Shown: positions 11,660 through 23,200 of the stretch, piece by piece
How positions within the stretch are numbered: the stretch's first letter is position 1
Layout of the letters: each line of letters begins with the position of its first letter
Assembly: GCA_029204225.1 (NCBI GenBank)
Contig: CM055095.1
Span: 35,365,078 to 35,429,077 of the forward strand
Direction of reading: 5' to 3'
DNA from: Diphasiastrum complanatum
Taxonomy: Eukaryota > Streptophyta > Lycopodiopsida > Lycopodiales > Lycopodiaceae
Length of the DNA: 64,000 nucleotides
Program-made: the position numbers and the translations under genes
Notes under the pieces: generated by a model
The model's database searches: none
The model's input: the letters and a program-made list of their open reading frames with translations, nothing else
What the model was told of the DNA's origin: nothing

Positions 11660-11965
11660 CAAATCCCTATCCAACAATAGACCATTGCCATTTTGTGCCT
11701 TTATACGACGCAATAATTAATTGCGCTTTGAATTGATGGATGTCTCGTGATCCTTACCATGGCCAATCTTGCATTCTTGGGCTATTCGGCTAGTTTTTTC
11801 TCACTTGTTGGGGTCCTACATGACAACACTTTCTTATGGCATTCTTGACTATTAAAGTGCCTTGAGCGAGTTTCAACATTGGCTATTTCTATGTCAGTTA
11901 CATCGGCTAATTTATAGTAACATGATATTGTTCATTAAGAGATACCTATATAACATGATTGCCAG
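11660..11965 (-). repeat. Right terminal inverted repeat
   Basis: Reverse complement of 9691-10012. The inner edge is CAAATCCCTATCC at 11660 and the outer edge is GATTGCCAG ending at 11965. It contains one notable difference from the left arm: ACGACGCAATAATTAATTGCG in place of the left arm's shorter segment near 9950-9967. Confidence 0.8.
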
Positions 11966-11983
11966 TCTTAATCTCAGTAACAA

Positions 11984-12759
11984 TGTCCAGGTTCTTGAAG
12001 TTCAGATACAAAACTTTAAAATAAAGTTGGAGAATTAGAAGCTGAAGTACTGAATTACAAGAAGGCATATGATTCTGTCTGTTTGGATAAGCACGATGAT
12101 GATGATCGTCTTCATGTTGATGTGAGATAAAATGTAAGTTCATTCGTGGTTTTGTATTTGGGGGAGCATTTTGAATATTGCACCATATACAAAACCATGA
12201 ATGATTATGAATGACAGTTTCGATGTTGCATAGAGGTTGATGATGAACATTAGTCAATGCATTCTTAACATGAGTCATTCTCCAAACATCTCTTCAATTT
12301 TCTGACATTGATTATCAAACATGGGCCACCTACAAAAATATATTTTTTTGAGGAACAACATGGGCATGAAATACACATGCTAAAAGTGAAAGTTGTTGAT
12401 TCTTATAGTAATCCATACATTGAAGTCAATGGTGCAAAGCTTTGTGCCGAACTTATATTATCCTTACCAATCATCAATGGATTTATGGTCGAACAGCAAG
12501 CAGCAAGACATTGGATCATGTGTGCTATTGAGTACTATTAATGGTTGAAAATGGTGAAGCATACTTCAGGGATGTTCATATTGGAGAGGGAATGGCAGAG
12601 GGTATGTATTGTCTAAGGGTCTTTGATGAGGATGGCAATTAACTATACCTGACAGCTGGCTCAGACAACTGATTGTTATCAAGAAAAAACTAATGCATGC
12701 CTTCCACCATGTCCAAGTTCTTGAAGTTCAAATATAAAATTTTAAAATATTAAGCTGAA
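11984..12759. repeat. Dispersed ~55-bp duplication (11984-12046 and 12710-12759)
   Basis: The two segments share TGTCCAAGTTCTTGAAGTTC-like starts and AAGCTGAA ends in the same orientation, 0.7 kb apart, with one copy carrying a ~12-bp insertion. The first copy starts 19 bp outside the right inverted repeat of the 2.3-kb element. The sequence between them contains a short plus-strand frame, 12308-12541 (77 codons), that I do not recognise and would not call a gene. Confidence 0.55.
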
Positions 12760-14227
12760 TCCTATCTGCACCACTTATTTCTGATATAAGACTCCAAATG
12801 TACAATATTGAGGTCATGAAGAGAAAACACTTCTAGGTGATCTATCTGCCTCTGGTATTCTTATATGTCTCAAAAATTAGTGAAAAGTGAGACACATAGA
12901 AGCATCTTGAAGTTAATTGTTTTGGAAGCTTAAAGTCCTTGTTGTTGAAAAAACTATAATCCCTTGATACCATTGCTTGAGAATTTAGGTCCAAATTTTG
13001 GGTGTGCATATTCTTCGTCGAAGTACTTTGTCTTTCACTACCAAAATTAACTATGTTGTGAATTTTTTACTTATACAAACATGTTTTTGTTAACTTTACT
13101 TCTTGCAACTTATAAATTTTGTGGTTGTTGCTTGACATCGTTTGTTACTGGTCATGGTTTTTATGGTTTTTATGGTTAGTTATGTATTTTTGCTATGGAT
13201 GTAGAAATGGTTTCGACCAGGTCAACCACTAGAGGCACCTCCCCTAGATCGCATTGGCTCCCAAAGCCCAACAGGTAATTAAGTTCACTTTATTTTCAGT
13301 TTATAGTAGACCATTTTTTTCATTTTTGATAGTATACTTTTTATGTATTCTCAATGGTTTAAAGAGAAAAATTGATGTTGATATTCCTAATTTTTATAAA
13401 TGGTTTTTATGCAGTACATTCTTCGGAGAGATTTCAGAAATGCCCCTATTCGTGGATCGCAAGGCACTGGGAGAACGTCAAATGTTGGTGCTTCTTGTGA
13501 GCCAACCACCACCTCGTCAACAATGCCACGACCTAGTACTCATAATCATTCGGCACATGCTCCTTCACATGATGCAGGTCTAGTTATTATCTAACACGAA
13601 ATCTTTTGAAACGAGAAATGGCGAAGGACCCATTTTTTTTAAGCCCTTACAATTTGTTGGTAATTCATGTAGATTTGAATCTTAAATTTAAAAATTAATA
13701 AATTATATATAAGATGCTGCATTTTACAAATATTTTAAATTTGGACTGAGCGACGCAAAATATTTTAAAAATTTTACATTCAAATCGCCAAAAAATACAA
13801 ACATTAATTGTGTCCAATTTGTTATTATAAATAATAATTGTTAAATTAGGTGATTTTAAAACTTTAAAAAGCTTTAATATTTTTTAAATTTTAAAAGTGC
13901 AATTTGAAATATCTTGATATAATTTTAAAAGCTTACACACAATTTTATGTTAATATTTTAACATTTAAAAAAATGTTACAAATACAAAATTTTAAAAAAA
14001 AACCTGTTTATTAAACTAATATGAATTATCAATACATTTAAATAACACAAAAATATTTAGAAATCATTTTCAAGATAATCATTTTTAAAATAAGTACAAT
14101 CATTTTCTGAAAGAAGTAAAGATGTCCACATACATAATTTTGATAAATATTTTTACAGTGCAATCGAAAATTTTCAACCAAATAATTTGGATCAAGACTA
14201 ATAGGTCTTCCAACATTTATATATGTT
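12760..14227. other. AT-rich spacer, no gene seen
   Basis: The stretch 13660-14110 is extremely AT-rich, with many ATTTTAAA-type runs. Short plus-strand frames near 13254-13594 have no recognisable motif. No splice-supported coding segment was found. Confidence 0.5.
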
Positions 14228-14318
14228 GGAGCCATAGCCTGATCTTGAGTAACTACATTTGTATCTTTGGGAGCCACGGCCTGATCTCGAGTAACTACAT
14301 TTGTACCTTCTGGAGCCA
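14228..14318. repeat. 42-bp minisatellite, ~2.2 copies
   Basis: Copies begin GGAGCCATAG at 14228, GGAGCCACGG at 14270 and GGAGCCACTCC at 14312, an exact 42-bp period. Because 42 is divisible by three, the minus strand reads as a 14-residue repeat (VAPKDTNVVTQDQA with variants), but no gene model supports this as protein. Confidence 0.8.
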
Positions 14319-15199
14319 CTCCGACAAAAAGATAGTTCCATTGGAATCAATTACTACTGCCCTAACTACTTAGAAATGATTGTTGGCGCTAGTTGTAATT
14401 GTTGTGAAGAAGGAGAAAATAGATGTACTTAGAAATGTGATATTGTCCTATTAAAATTTATTGGTGCCTTCAACTTTGTGATAGTAGCTAGTGAGAACTG
14501 CAACAGTCACCTTCCATAAATGTGTTTTTTTATTTTCAGACACTTGGATTCTCTATAAGATTTATATTTTATGGAGAAGTAGGGATAAGAGTCTAACTCA
14601 TGAGGGATTATATTGTATGTAGTTTATAACTCAATCTAACTATTATCTTACTTAGTTACTTCAAAGAATACACAAACTTGATGAAATGATGATTGAGATT
14701 TGAGAGTATTAGGTTTTTTTTGTTTGCTCTAAATATGTGCACTAGATTTGGGAACAAATAGGCTGTACATACCCCATACAAATCCTACACCTTAGAAAAT
14801 TGTTAATCTAGCCTATGCTCTTGGCTTATATAGTAACTGTTATTGTTTCAATATAAAACCTTAAAGGATACAATTAACATGATCAAATGATAATTGAAAT
14901 TTGATAATAGTAGCTTCTATCCTTCACTTCATAACATGTTTCGAATTTGAGAATTGGTATTTTGGTGCATACCCTATTGGGAACTTGACCTCCCTAGACA
15001 TGACAAATGTGAGGAAATGGTGGTTCAGACACTAGACAAATACTATTTTTGACAATCATCCAAGTTCATAAAGTAGACAATCATATAGAATATTCATTCA
15101 AAATTCTATAGGTCAAAGTTTTGTTGAAATTGACTTTCGCACAATTTTTGGAAGTAGGTTAAAATAATGCTTCATTTTTTACAGGCATAGTAGGTTGTA
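14319..15199. other. Spacer without recognised features
   Basis: AT-rich sequence with no recognised coding or repeat content on either strand, apart from general low complexity. Confidence 0.45.
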
Positions 15200-15427
15200 G
15201 GAGCAACAATGAGCCATCGAAGTTGAACCTCAGTGACGAACAATCAGATGTAGAGCAACGATGTACTGTGGGAACAATCCTCTGATGATTTTCTAGCGAT
15301 TTTGGTAGAGATCGATTGCTGAACTGTGAAATAAGCAATAAACTCTTGTAGATCTACAGGAAATGCTAGTAACCCAGGAGAGGTCTGATCAAATGAAGAC
15401 TATGTAGTGAGCATAAGAAATCTAACA
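15200..15427 (-). mobile_element. Start of a copia 3' LTR (minus strand)
   Basis: On the minus strand the copia reading frame ends, a purine tract AAGGGGGAG (15437-15428) follows, and TGTTAGATTTCTTATGCTCA begins at 15427. This is the standard end-of-pol, polypurine tract, 3' LTR arrangement. The LTR continues toward lower coordinates; its far end was not located, and 15200 is a nominal limit. Confidence 0.45.
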
Positions 15428-15429
15428 CT

Positions 15430-15785
15430 CCCCCTTAATCTGAGATGTTGCTCCTTTGATAGAGCTTTTGTGAAGTAATCTGCTGCCATGTAATTTGTTC
15501 TGCAAAAAACCAATGCTACTTCCTTGCTATGCACTTTCTCTCTAAGGTAATAATACATGATTTCCATATGTTTGCTTCGAGAGTGAAATCTCGAATTGAG
15601 AGATAATGCTATTGTGCTTTGATTGTCATGTAGGAAGTGGTTGTGCAAGGTTGAGATCTGCAAGCAATTGTCTTAGCCAGATCGTCTCTTTGGTTGCATT
15701 TGTGGCAGCTATGTATTCAGATTCCGTTGATGATAATGCAACCGAGGTCTGCTTCTGGTTGTTCCATGAGATTTGGAAGACAGAG
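15430..15785 (-). pseudogene. Ty1/copia RNase H domain, C-terminal fragment
   Basis: The minus-strand translation gives SSTESEYIAATNATKETIWL (the copia RNase H S-S-T-E-S-E-Y motif), then, after a stop and small disruption near 15630, HNHFLHDNQSTIALSLNSRF, HSRSKHMEIMYYYLREKV and ADYFTKALSKEQHLRLRG. These are the canonical last 120 or so residues of a copia polyprotein. Everything upstream (gag, integrase, RT) is absent, so only the 3' end of the element survives. Confidence 0.8.
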
Positions 15786-15915
15786 AAAATGCGAAAAACC
15801 CGACAGTGCCCTTAAAATGAAGTTCAGTCACAGTGTCGTTTTTTTTTTTTCCGAAGACAGAGAAAATGTGAAAAACCCGATAGTGCCCTTAAAATGAAGT
15901 TTGGTCACAGTGTCG
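15776..15915. repeat. 77-bp tandem duplication with ACAGTGTC motifs
   Basis: Copy 1 is 15776-15838 and copy 2 is 15853-15915, separated by a T-run. Both run from GAAGACAGAGAAAATG to CAGTGTCG with a few substitutions. Downstream, 15930-15995, the core recurs in both orientations (CCGACAGTGTCA and GACACTGTC), giving several inverted pairs. The left end abuts the copia RNase H fragment. Confidence 0.75.
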
Positions 15916-16210
15916 CGTTTTTCTCGAAGGTGTTGTTTTTTCCCGACAGTGTCATTTTTTTTCCGACACTGTCACTTTTTTTCGACAGTGCGAAAAAGAC
16001 GAAGGTAGACTTAGAAGTAATTAAGGCACAAAAATTCCCTAAGGTGCAAAAAGGTGAGAAAGGCGATATTGTCCTAAAAAATGCTTCAAGGAAAAAGTAA
16101 GTTTTTGAAAAGATGCGAAGGTCCGAAAAATATGTTGTCGACTTTCGGTTGTTTTCAGGATGCTCATTACTTGAACGATTTGTTAAAACTGAGCATAAGA
16201 AATCTAACAC

Positions 16211-19200
16211 CCACATGTGCAGATCTTTTGTTTTCTTATAGGAATCTCTTAGTGAGACCCTCTACTCCTATGTTACTCAAAATAGGGCCACTCCCACATG
16301 AATGCACACAGTTCGTGCGAACCTATATAGGCAAAGGCCAATGGGAAAATCCTAGTCACTCTTTGTCCATAGCAATTTCAAATACTAATCTTGAATTCAA
16401 AACTCCAATACAAACAATCTTTTTTGCCTCTTTAGTCCCTTTTCTGGGCTCATCAGTTGTGGATCTAGGTTTTAGTTGAGTGTTTAAACACACAAAAACA
16501 TCACACAAATCATGCTTGATAACATTTTTGAAATCATATTACACAAAACAATGATTCACATCATTCACATGTGCCACATACAAGACATATGCTTCGAGCA
16601 TACTTAAACTTGCTCCCTAGCAAAGATGAGAAAATTGTCTAAGAACTCTCTCCCTCAAGATAAGCAACATGGCCTCTTGCTTATAGCTAGACAAGTTAGA
16701 AGCAAATAAGAAAAGCAATGGCTTGATGTGTAACTACAAGCCAACACCAAACTAACAAAGACTTTATCAACCGATTTTCCATATTAGCAGACTCTAAAAA
16801 AAGTCTTGTACTTGTGCACCTGAACTGAGCTCTCCTTCTTTAGAACCATCCTTTGTCCCACTAGGTCGGGTTGTCAGAAGCCTATACATGGGGCACCACT
16901 TATGCCACACAATTTCTAATTAGCTTGGCCACAAACAAAATTCAAATACTACTCACTTTTGGTGAATGTTTTGTTGTTTTGGTCATAGATTTACCACACT
17001 TCTAAAAGTTGACATAAAGCCAAATAGCCAATTCTCTTTTGGCTCTTTGATAGAAGCTTTATGATGAAAGTTTCACACAATCAAGCCCTATAAAAAGCTT
17101 GTTGGAAATGGCAACTAGCCGATAACAAATTGGTTATAACAATGCATCCTTATATAAAATATATATGAACAATGAGTTAACACTTTCATGTCAGGTTGAA
17201 ATCAGCAAAAGTTTATTAGCTAGCAACCTTTTGTGATTTGATTTTTTGAACTTTATGCCAAGCGCATAAAACATGTGAAGCTTTGTTTTTAAACATAATA
17301 AGGTACTAACTAGAATCTATATTAAGGTTTTGCTCTACCTAGGACCACTCCATTTATCCATGCGACTTTGATGGTCTTTCTTCCAAACAATTATTTATCT
17401 TCCTAACTACGATTGGAGTTATGATCTTTGAAATCCATGATCCACCACCTTCTCTCCCTCACTTGGCTCCAATACTAAATGTGATGCTCTCAAGCTCCTC
17501 TCTACCAACTAGTCAGAGCAAAGAATGAGCATTGAGACATCATCCCATCATAGGCTCTTTTAATAAGTCCCCTACTTGTCTTGTCTTTACTGGACGTTAG
17601 TAGTTGCGCTAATCAACTTGCCAGACCACTTATTGTAACTTCGTTTCTTGACTTGACTAAAAAGGTATAGTGACTACTTAACTGATCAGCTTACTTTACA
17701 CCATCATTGACAAGTCAGTGATGGTGCAGATACCATCCAAGGGTGGTGGTGGGAGTTCCACCACATTCTCCTTTGTCTCACCATCTCTCCTTTCCTTTCT
17801 ATGGTTGGATGGAAGGGCCCCAACATTGCCACAACAGTGCAAAATATGTTGATCCCTCCTTAGTAGCCACCCATGTGCCGCATTGTGTCTTGGTGATCAA
17901 TAGACCACCCCTACCTACTGTAATACAAATTTGACAACAAGGCTCATGATGATTATTCTTGACACACCTCACTAACTCCTACTCTTGCTAGTGCACCACG
18001 TCACACCTAGAGACACACCTAACTTTACTAGAGCTAGTCAACCAACTCTCTTGGAAACTTGGTCTGTCGAGGGTTATGTTGTCCGTCAATCGACCCTAAC
18101 ACTAGTTGCATCATGAGCACGCATCTGACAAAAGGTCAGAGATGCAGGTTGAGAATGACCATCATGGGCTGAAGACTGAGAGTGTCTAAATCGTGCTAGG
18201 ACTAATGGACAGGAGGACGAGATGGTGCATTGGTCATTGAGCCATGTCAAAGAGCATGCATGGTTGTCAAGAGTTAATACACATTTGTTCAGCCAAACCA
18301 TCCATTCATGGTATCCAAGACTAGAAAGGTAGGTAGAGGGCTTAAAGAGCGGCAGCTTACGGAGATAAGGAGCTTCATTCTCATTATTGGCTACTCCCGG
18401 AGGGACAAGCTACTTAAGATAAGCTTGAAAAGAAAATTTCTTGGCATTATTGTGCTGAAATGAAAAATTGTCACTTTTTGGTTCATGAAGATGCCTTGGC
18501 ATGCAATGCATCTTCTCTCTTTTCAAACACATTATGAAAGCAGCTGCCTTGTCACATCCTACAACTATGTAAGCAAATATTCTTTGAATTGCAAAAATTA
18601 CTCCTATGCATTTGCCCCAGTAATGGAAAATGTAATGCTCACATACCTACCAAGGTACTTGTCTTTAGATCCTCACTAAGATCAATGAATTTTATAAAAC
18701 AAAATGTCAGCACTAGACAGTACTATTCCCCCTTAAACATGATTTGATTATCACATTAGCTTCCATATCACTGATAAAAAGCCAGGATTGGCACTTTCAA
18801 ACCAGACATAGACTAGCATCAAAATAGCACCTGGTTTACACTAGGCAAAAGGGAAACTGTAGAGAGCAAAACTGTTGCATTGGATCTCCACAATTACCTA
18901 CTAAACAAAGAATATGAGTAGCACTTCCTTTGCAAAAACATGTAAATTCAAAAGATGAGCCTCATAAGAAGGAAACCCAAACCCAAAGGAATGAAAACAA
19001 AAAAAAAAAAAAAGGTATGGTTTTAGTGCCAATGATTCTATATATCTCCTTAAGATCATGAACATTATGATGATATGATAATATTTATATCAGTTGTCGT
19101 TACATACAAAGGAGATTTCAAATTATAAACAACTTGTCATTTAGAAAGGAATGCTAGTATGTGGTAAATGTCAAATATGTTGTAAATTCCAAAATGGATT

Positions 19201-19483
19201 CCTATGAATATCATATCATCCATGATTTGTACAATGACATCATAGGATTGGATTGCTTTGTTGTTGTTGGTTCATCATGCATTTCAATTGTTTAATCTTG
19301 TATTTTAAAATCTACTAGTTCCAAAAATTCACAATTGATGTCATATTTATATTGACCATAAACATGGAAACAAATTTCAGTGAACTCGTTCCAAAACCAC
19401 CACATGCAAGTACAAATCCAAATACAATGATATTTTATATTACTTTGTACATTTTATGTTGTAAAAATAAAAATAATTTGTAA
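16211..19483. other. 3.3-kb stretch with no recognised gene
   Basis: A scattering of short frames only. Near 17453-17480 the minus strand contains GTATTGGAGCCAAGTG, which weakly resembles a retrotransposon primer-binding site, but no LTR or gag could be attached to it. A poly-A run lies at about 18999-19013. Confidence 0.45.
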
Positions 19484-19738
<255 letters not shown>

Positions 19739-20434
19739 ATACAGACATGTGCGGGACACGACTATTTTGCGTCTGCATCCGACGTTCGGATGTGTCCGCA
19801 TCCGCCGACCCCTAGACGTGGTCGCGTCCTTTTTTTTTTAGCTATTTTATACTCAAAAAAAAAAAATCAAAAAGTGCGTATATTTTTATACTAATTTTAA
19901 AACAAATAGCATATTAATCATACAATGCTATGTAGGTTGGAACTTTACATATTAAAGAGAAATTCCATGTTGACGGATTCAAAGCTCTTGCTGCCATGGA
20001 TGAGACATGTCCAAAGTTCGTAACTACAAACATACCTTGTGTCGTTACATCATTTCATACATGTTTTGCTTTCAATATAAATCGCTTTCATTTGTGACAT
20101 GTTTGTTTCATAAAAATACTTATTGACTAATTATGCGACTTTCATTATTTTTGGATTCTAAGATTGTATTAAAAAAACATGTACATTTTCCACGAAATTA
20201 CCAAATTTCGTTGTTTGTTCAAGTACTTGCAACTGAAGCAAGTACATCGCAGTCTCTGAATCACAAAAAGGAAAAACACTACCACTTACACCCGACTTCA
20301 AAAAACCAACAATTAGATAACAAGGAGGGAGAGAAATCCACATGCTAGAAGGGCGACAACATGCGATCCCAACCATCAAGAAGTCTGGTAGAGAGAAAAC
20401 TAACATAGAAACCAAGACTCTTATGACGACCAGA

Positions 20435-20640
20435 GTACGACAATTGAAGCGTGTACTCTAGAACATGAGCGCCCCATGGTGACTTACTGGATTGGATATG
20501 TCCCATCCTCAAATAGGTTTCTATTTGATTTGAAATCTCTATCTCCTCTTTCTGAGAGAACCTATAAAATAGTCTAGAAATAGGTTGACTTCTTGAAATT
20601 AACTCTATTATGTGGTCTACTGACCTAGATGGTGAAAACC
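20435..20640 (-). pseudogene. Gypsy reverse transcriptase, N-terminal fragment
   Basis: The minus-strand translation reads VDHIIELISRSQPISRLFYR, EIEISNQIETYLRMGHIQ and SKSPWGAHV. This is the Ty3/gypsy RT entry motif (x-H-x-I-x-L…P…P-Y-R…G-x-I-x-x-S-x-S-P-W-G-A-P-V). The expected P before V has become H. Similarity is lost after this point. Confidence 0.8.
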
Positions 20641-21021
20641 ATGAGGTGATTATGATGAAAAAACATCTTTAAATTCACTTATGATCTGATTTTTCATTGC
20701 TTGTTCGTGATCCAAACTTATTGAGTTAAGAAAAGCAGAGAATTCACAACTATTTAGATACACATCAAAAACATCCAAAACTGGAATAGCAAATACTGAA
20801 AAAACTTCATACTATGAATAATCAAATGCTTTCATTATATTAACTCTAGAAATTCCATCTGATGGATGTACAAAATTATTGCCAAATCAAGTAACTACTT
20901 TATTACCCTCCTTGAAAGCGAAAACATGTTCTCAAAATCAATAGCCAGAAAAGGCGATTTACTATAAAACCATTCATATTTGAAAATTAAATCAGTGCGG
21001 GCTAGGTCTAAAACATGAAAA

Positions 21022-21381
21022 CTAATTAATTATCTGTCCTTGTATCAAAACTAGAAGATTTGGCACTTTCACGTTCCAAGTCTCCAACTCTACTCCTAAA
21101 GCTAGATAAACATTGTATCTATGATTACTGGCTTCAGTTTCTAAGCTGAGTTTCTGCACAAGATGAGAATTAATGAAATTATGAGTAGAACCATTGTCTA
21201 ATAAAATACTCACTTCTTGATGTTTAACTGTGTTGGCTAAACGAAAAAGTTTATTAGGCAAGAAAGAAGCAGTACTAAAAAAACATTCACACTCACAATC
21301 AAACAGTTTAATTTCCAACGTTTTACCTTTACCTCTGAATTTTGGGCGTCCTCCTCCAAAACTGCAAACTTGACAAATCAA
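21022..21381 (-). pseudogene. Gypsy retropepsin-like aspartic protease
   Basis: The active-site region reads SILLDNGSTHNFINSHLVQK. Plant gypsy proteases normally have D-S-G or D-T-G; here it is D-N-G, so the protease may be inactive. The segment follows the gag zinc knuckle at the expected distance, with a frame shift between. Confidence 0.7.
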
Positions 21382-22150
21382 CAGAGTAAGAAGGTTCCAA
21401 AACCCAAATTAAGGATTTCTATCATTTGTGCCGTAGGTTTTTTTCTCTCCGGGCAAAATTTCATCATATGTCCAGGCTTATTGCAAATGAAACAGAGATT
21501 TTCTTTCTTAGCCTTCATCCGGGACATAGATTTCTTCAACTTTTTCTTCTCTGGTTTCTGGGATTCTAACGCCATTTGATCCAATTCGTCAAAATATTTA
21601 GTTACTCGGTCTGGTCCGCGTTCCTTTTCCTTCTAGGATGTCAAAGTGGTTGGAATCTGTTGAAGTTGCTTCCTAGACGCCACAACCATGAAGTCCTATG
21701 CTTTTGCTATCTGAAAAGCATCCTCGAGGCTTTGAAGCACATTCCTCATGCATTTATTCTAATAGTCGGTAGGCAAACCTAGGACAAACTGCCACAAAGC
21801 CTACTTAGAATCAAATGATGTCACTCTATTCCAGAGGTCCATAAATTCCTGGATATAAGAGTCTAGGCTCTTACTACCCATTTCTCAATTCACAAATTTC
21901 TGGTAGTAATCGACGCCATCAACTATTACGAAAGCTTTTTTAAAGACTTCTGCAAAAGCATCCCAGGTCGTGGGCTTCACCGGCAAATCCCGCCACCACC
22001 ACGAGGACGCCTTGCTGCGTAAGAATAGCATGACACTTTCAATTTTCTTCTCATCGAAAATTCCATGCAAACAGAAGTAACTGCTCCGCTTAACAAGCCA
22101 ATCCTCCACTACTTCCGATTTGTTCTCCAACCTCTCCCTCGAATAGGTTT
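21378..22150 (-). pseudogene. Gypsy gag: capsid-like domain and CCHC zinc knuckle
   Basis: Capsid-like region at 22130-21885: VEDWLVKRSSYFCLHGIFDE, IESVMLFLRSKASSWWW and TTWDAFAEVFKKAF, the plant retrotransposon gag pattern. Zinc knuckle at 21584-21378: CFICNKPGHMMKFC, a perfect C-x2-C-x4-H-x4-C. The region between reads through at least one stop and one frameshift. Confidence 0.8.
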
Positions 22151-22841
22151 CAGACTTAGCAAATCTGGTTCAAAAGAACTTCCATCTGCTGATTTCTCAT
22201 ATTATTCTAATGGTTCATGTCATTGAGTGTCGTACTCAATTGCTGGCAAATCTGCAACTTTGATTCAACTTTTGGCAAGCTCTACAAGGTGTTTTACAGC
22301 ATCCTACTATCCAACTTTATGAAAAAAAAACTAGCAAAAATGATGATTTTTTACTATTTTCCGAGTTTTTCTTCACCATAAAGTGGAAATTCATGACATG
22401 CAACTCTTTCTCACCCACATGCAACTCAATTTACAGGATTATAGCCATCCTAATTGTCTTATCTTGCTGGATTTTAGCTCTTACTATCAATTTTTAGCCA
22501 AAAATCATGAACAAGAAGCAATTTTTGACAAAAACATAACCTAGAACCGTAAATCATGAAAAGAACTGGCATGCATCATTAATTTCATCATTAATGATCC
22601 CTAGAATGAAAGTACACTTGCTGGAAAATTCAGATCTACAAAAAATTTGAGCTAAATAAGCAAAAGCTCCAAAAAAACATCACAAATTGGCTTCCATGGA
22701 CAATCTTCCATAAATCACAAGAAAAATTCGAGAGAGATGCAAATAGAAACTGGGAGAATTCACCCACTTGGAATCTAGATCCACACCAAAAATTCGACGA
22801 AAAGCAACACGACTCCAAGTTCTCGGATCTTCGTAAGCCTT

Positions 22842-22854
22842 GCTTTGATACCAA
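22842..22854 (-). other. Primer-binding-site-like sequence of the gypsy remnant
   Basis: The minus strand reads TTGGTATCAAAGC, one base off the common TGGTATCAGAGC that pairs with the 3' end of initiator methionine tRNA. It lies upstream of the gag start in the right orientation. The sequence before it (…CCCTTATA) does not end in CA, so the LTR boundary is uncertain. Confidence 0.5.
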
Positions 22855-23200
22855 TATAAGGGAAAGCTCCTCCAGATCCTGCTTGCAAGAAAAAACACAA
22901 GAGGACACACAATGGAAAAACCACCCAACCAAGTAGAAGCAACCGATCAATCTCCAAAAGCTTCACCCCAAGCCAAGGAATAGGAAGCAAGAGTAGAGTG
23001 AGAGAACCTGGCAAAGAAACATCAATTGAATGATGGAGTAGGGCGAGTTTTCAATAGATATATGGACCCAAGACCACCATGTGCATGCAGTCATGCAAGG
23101 CCTAAACTCCCCTATTAAGAAATTCTATTACTATTGAAACTCTACACATGCATTGACTGTCCTAAACCATGTACTAACTCCAATTAATGTGTTTGGGCCT

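Larger units (their letters stand above)
9691..11965. mobile_element. 2.3-kb element with ~310-bp terminal inverted repeats enclosing an RT remnant
   Basis: Positions 9691-10012 and 11660-11965 are reverse complements of one another over about 310 bp, with scattered substitutions and small indels (roughly 85-90 percent identical by eye). The outer ends are CTGGCAATC on the left and its complement GATTGCCAG on the right. The 1.65 kb between them holds a decayed minus-strand reverse-transcriptase C-terminus and nothing else coding. Long inverted repeats suggest a foldback or Mutator-like DNA transposon that has captured a retroelement fragment. The 9 bp outside each end (aacccacaa and tcttaatct) do not match, so no target-site duplication is visible. 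Two head-to-head copies of another repeat would be an alternative. Confidence 0.65.
20435..23200 (-). mobile_element. Ty3/gypsy retrotransposon, 5' part only (LTR, primer site, gag, protease, start of RT)
   Basis: Read on the minus strand: a probable 5' LTR (about 23200-22855, with a TATA-like catatatc near 23058); a primer-site-like TTGGTATCAAAGC at 22854-22842, close to the plant initiator-Met type; gag (about 22150-21380); protease (21381-21022); and the first part of RT (about 20640-20435). The frame is interrupted by several stops and shifts. The element stops inside RT, and RNase H, integrase and 3' LTR are missing, so it is a truncated remnant. Confidence 0.75.

Noticed and set aside
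12308-12541. 77-codon plus-strand frame as a small gene
   Set aside because: No recognisable motif, no splice or promoter support, and it lies between two copies of a short dispersed repeat.
12950-12980. Minus-strand CAATGGTATCAAGGG resembling a primer site
   Set aside because: No LTR end before it and no gag after it; probably chance.
15894-16479. Host gene suggested by plus-strand frames after the copia fragment
   Set aside because: The frames are short, Lys- and Phe-rich from T/A runs, lack motifs and overlap the ACAGTGTC repeat region.
17453-17480. Primer-binding-site-like GTATTGGAGCCAAGTG on the minus strand
   Set aside because: Match to the usual TGGTATCAGAGC is poor and no LTR or gag lies at the expected distance.
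19740-19820. GC-rich patch with CATCCGACGTTCGGATG-like imperfect palindrome beside the CT tract
   Set aside because: Looks like the end of a dispersed repeat, but no second end or boundary was found, so it is not called.
22636-23014. Overlapping hydrophobic minus-strand frames of 79-104 codons
   Set aside because: They lie in the gypsy LTR/leader region in several frames at once and have no domain; not real genes.
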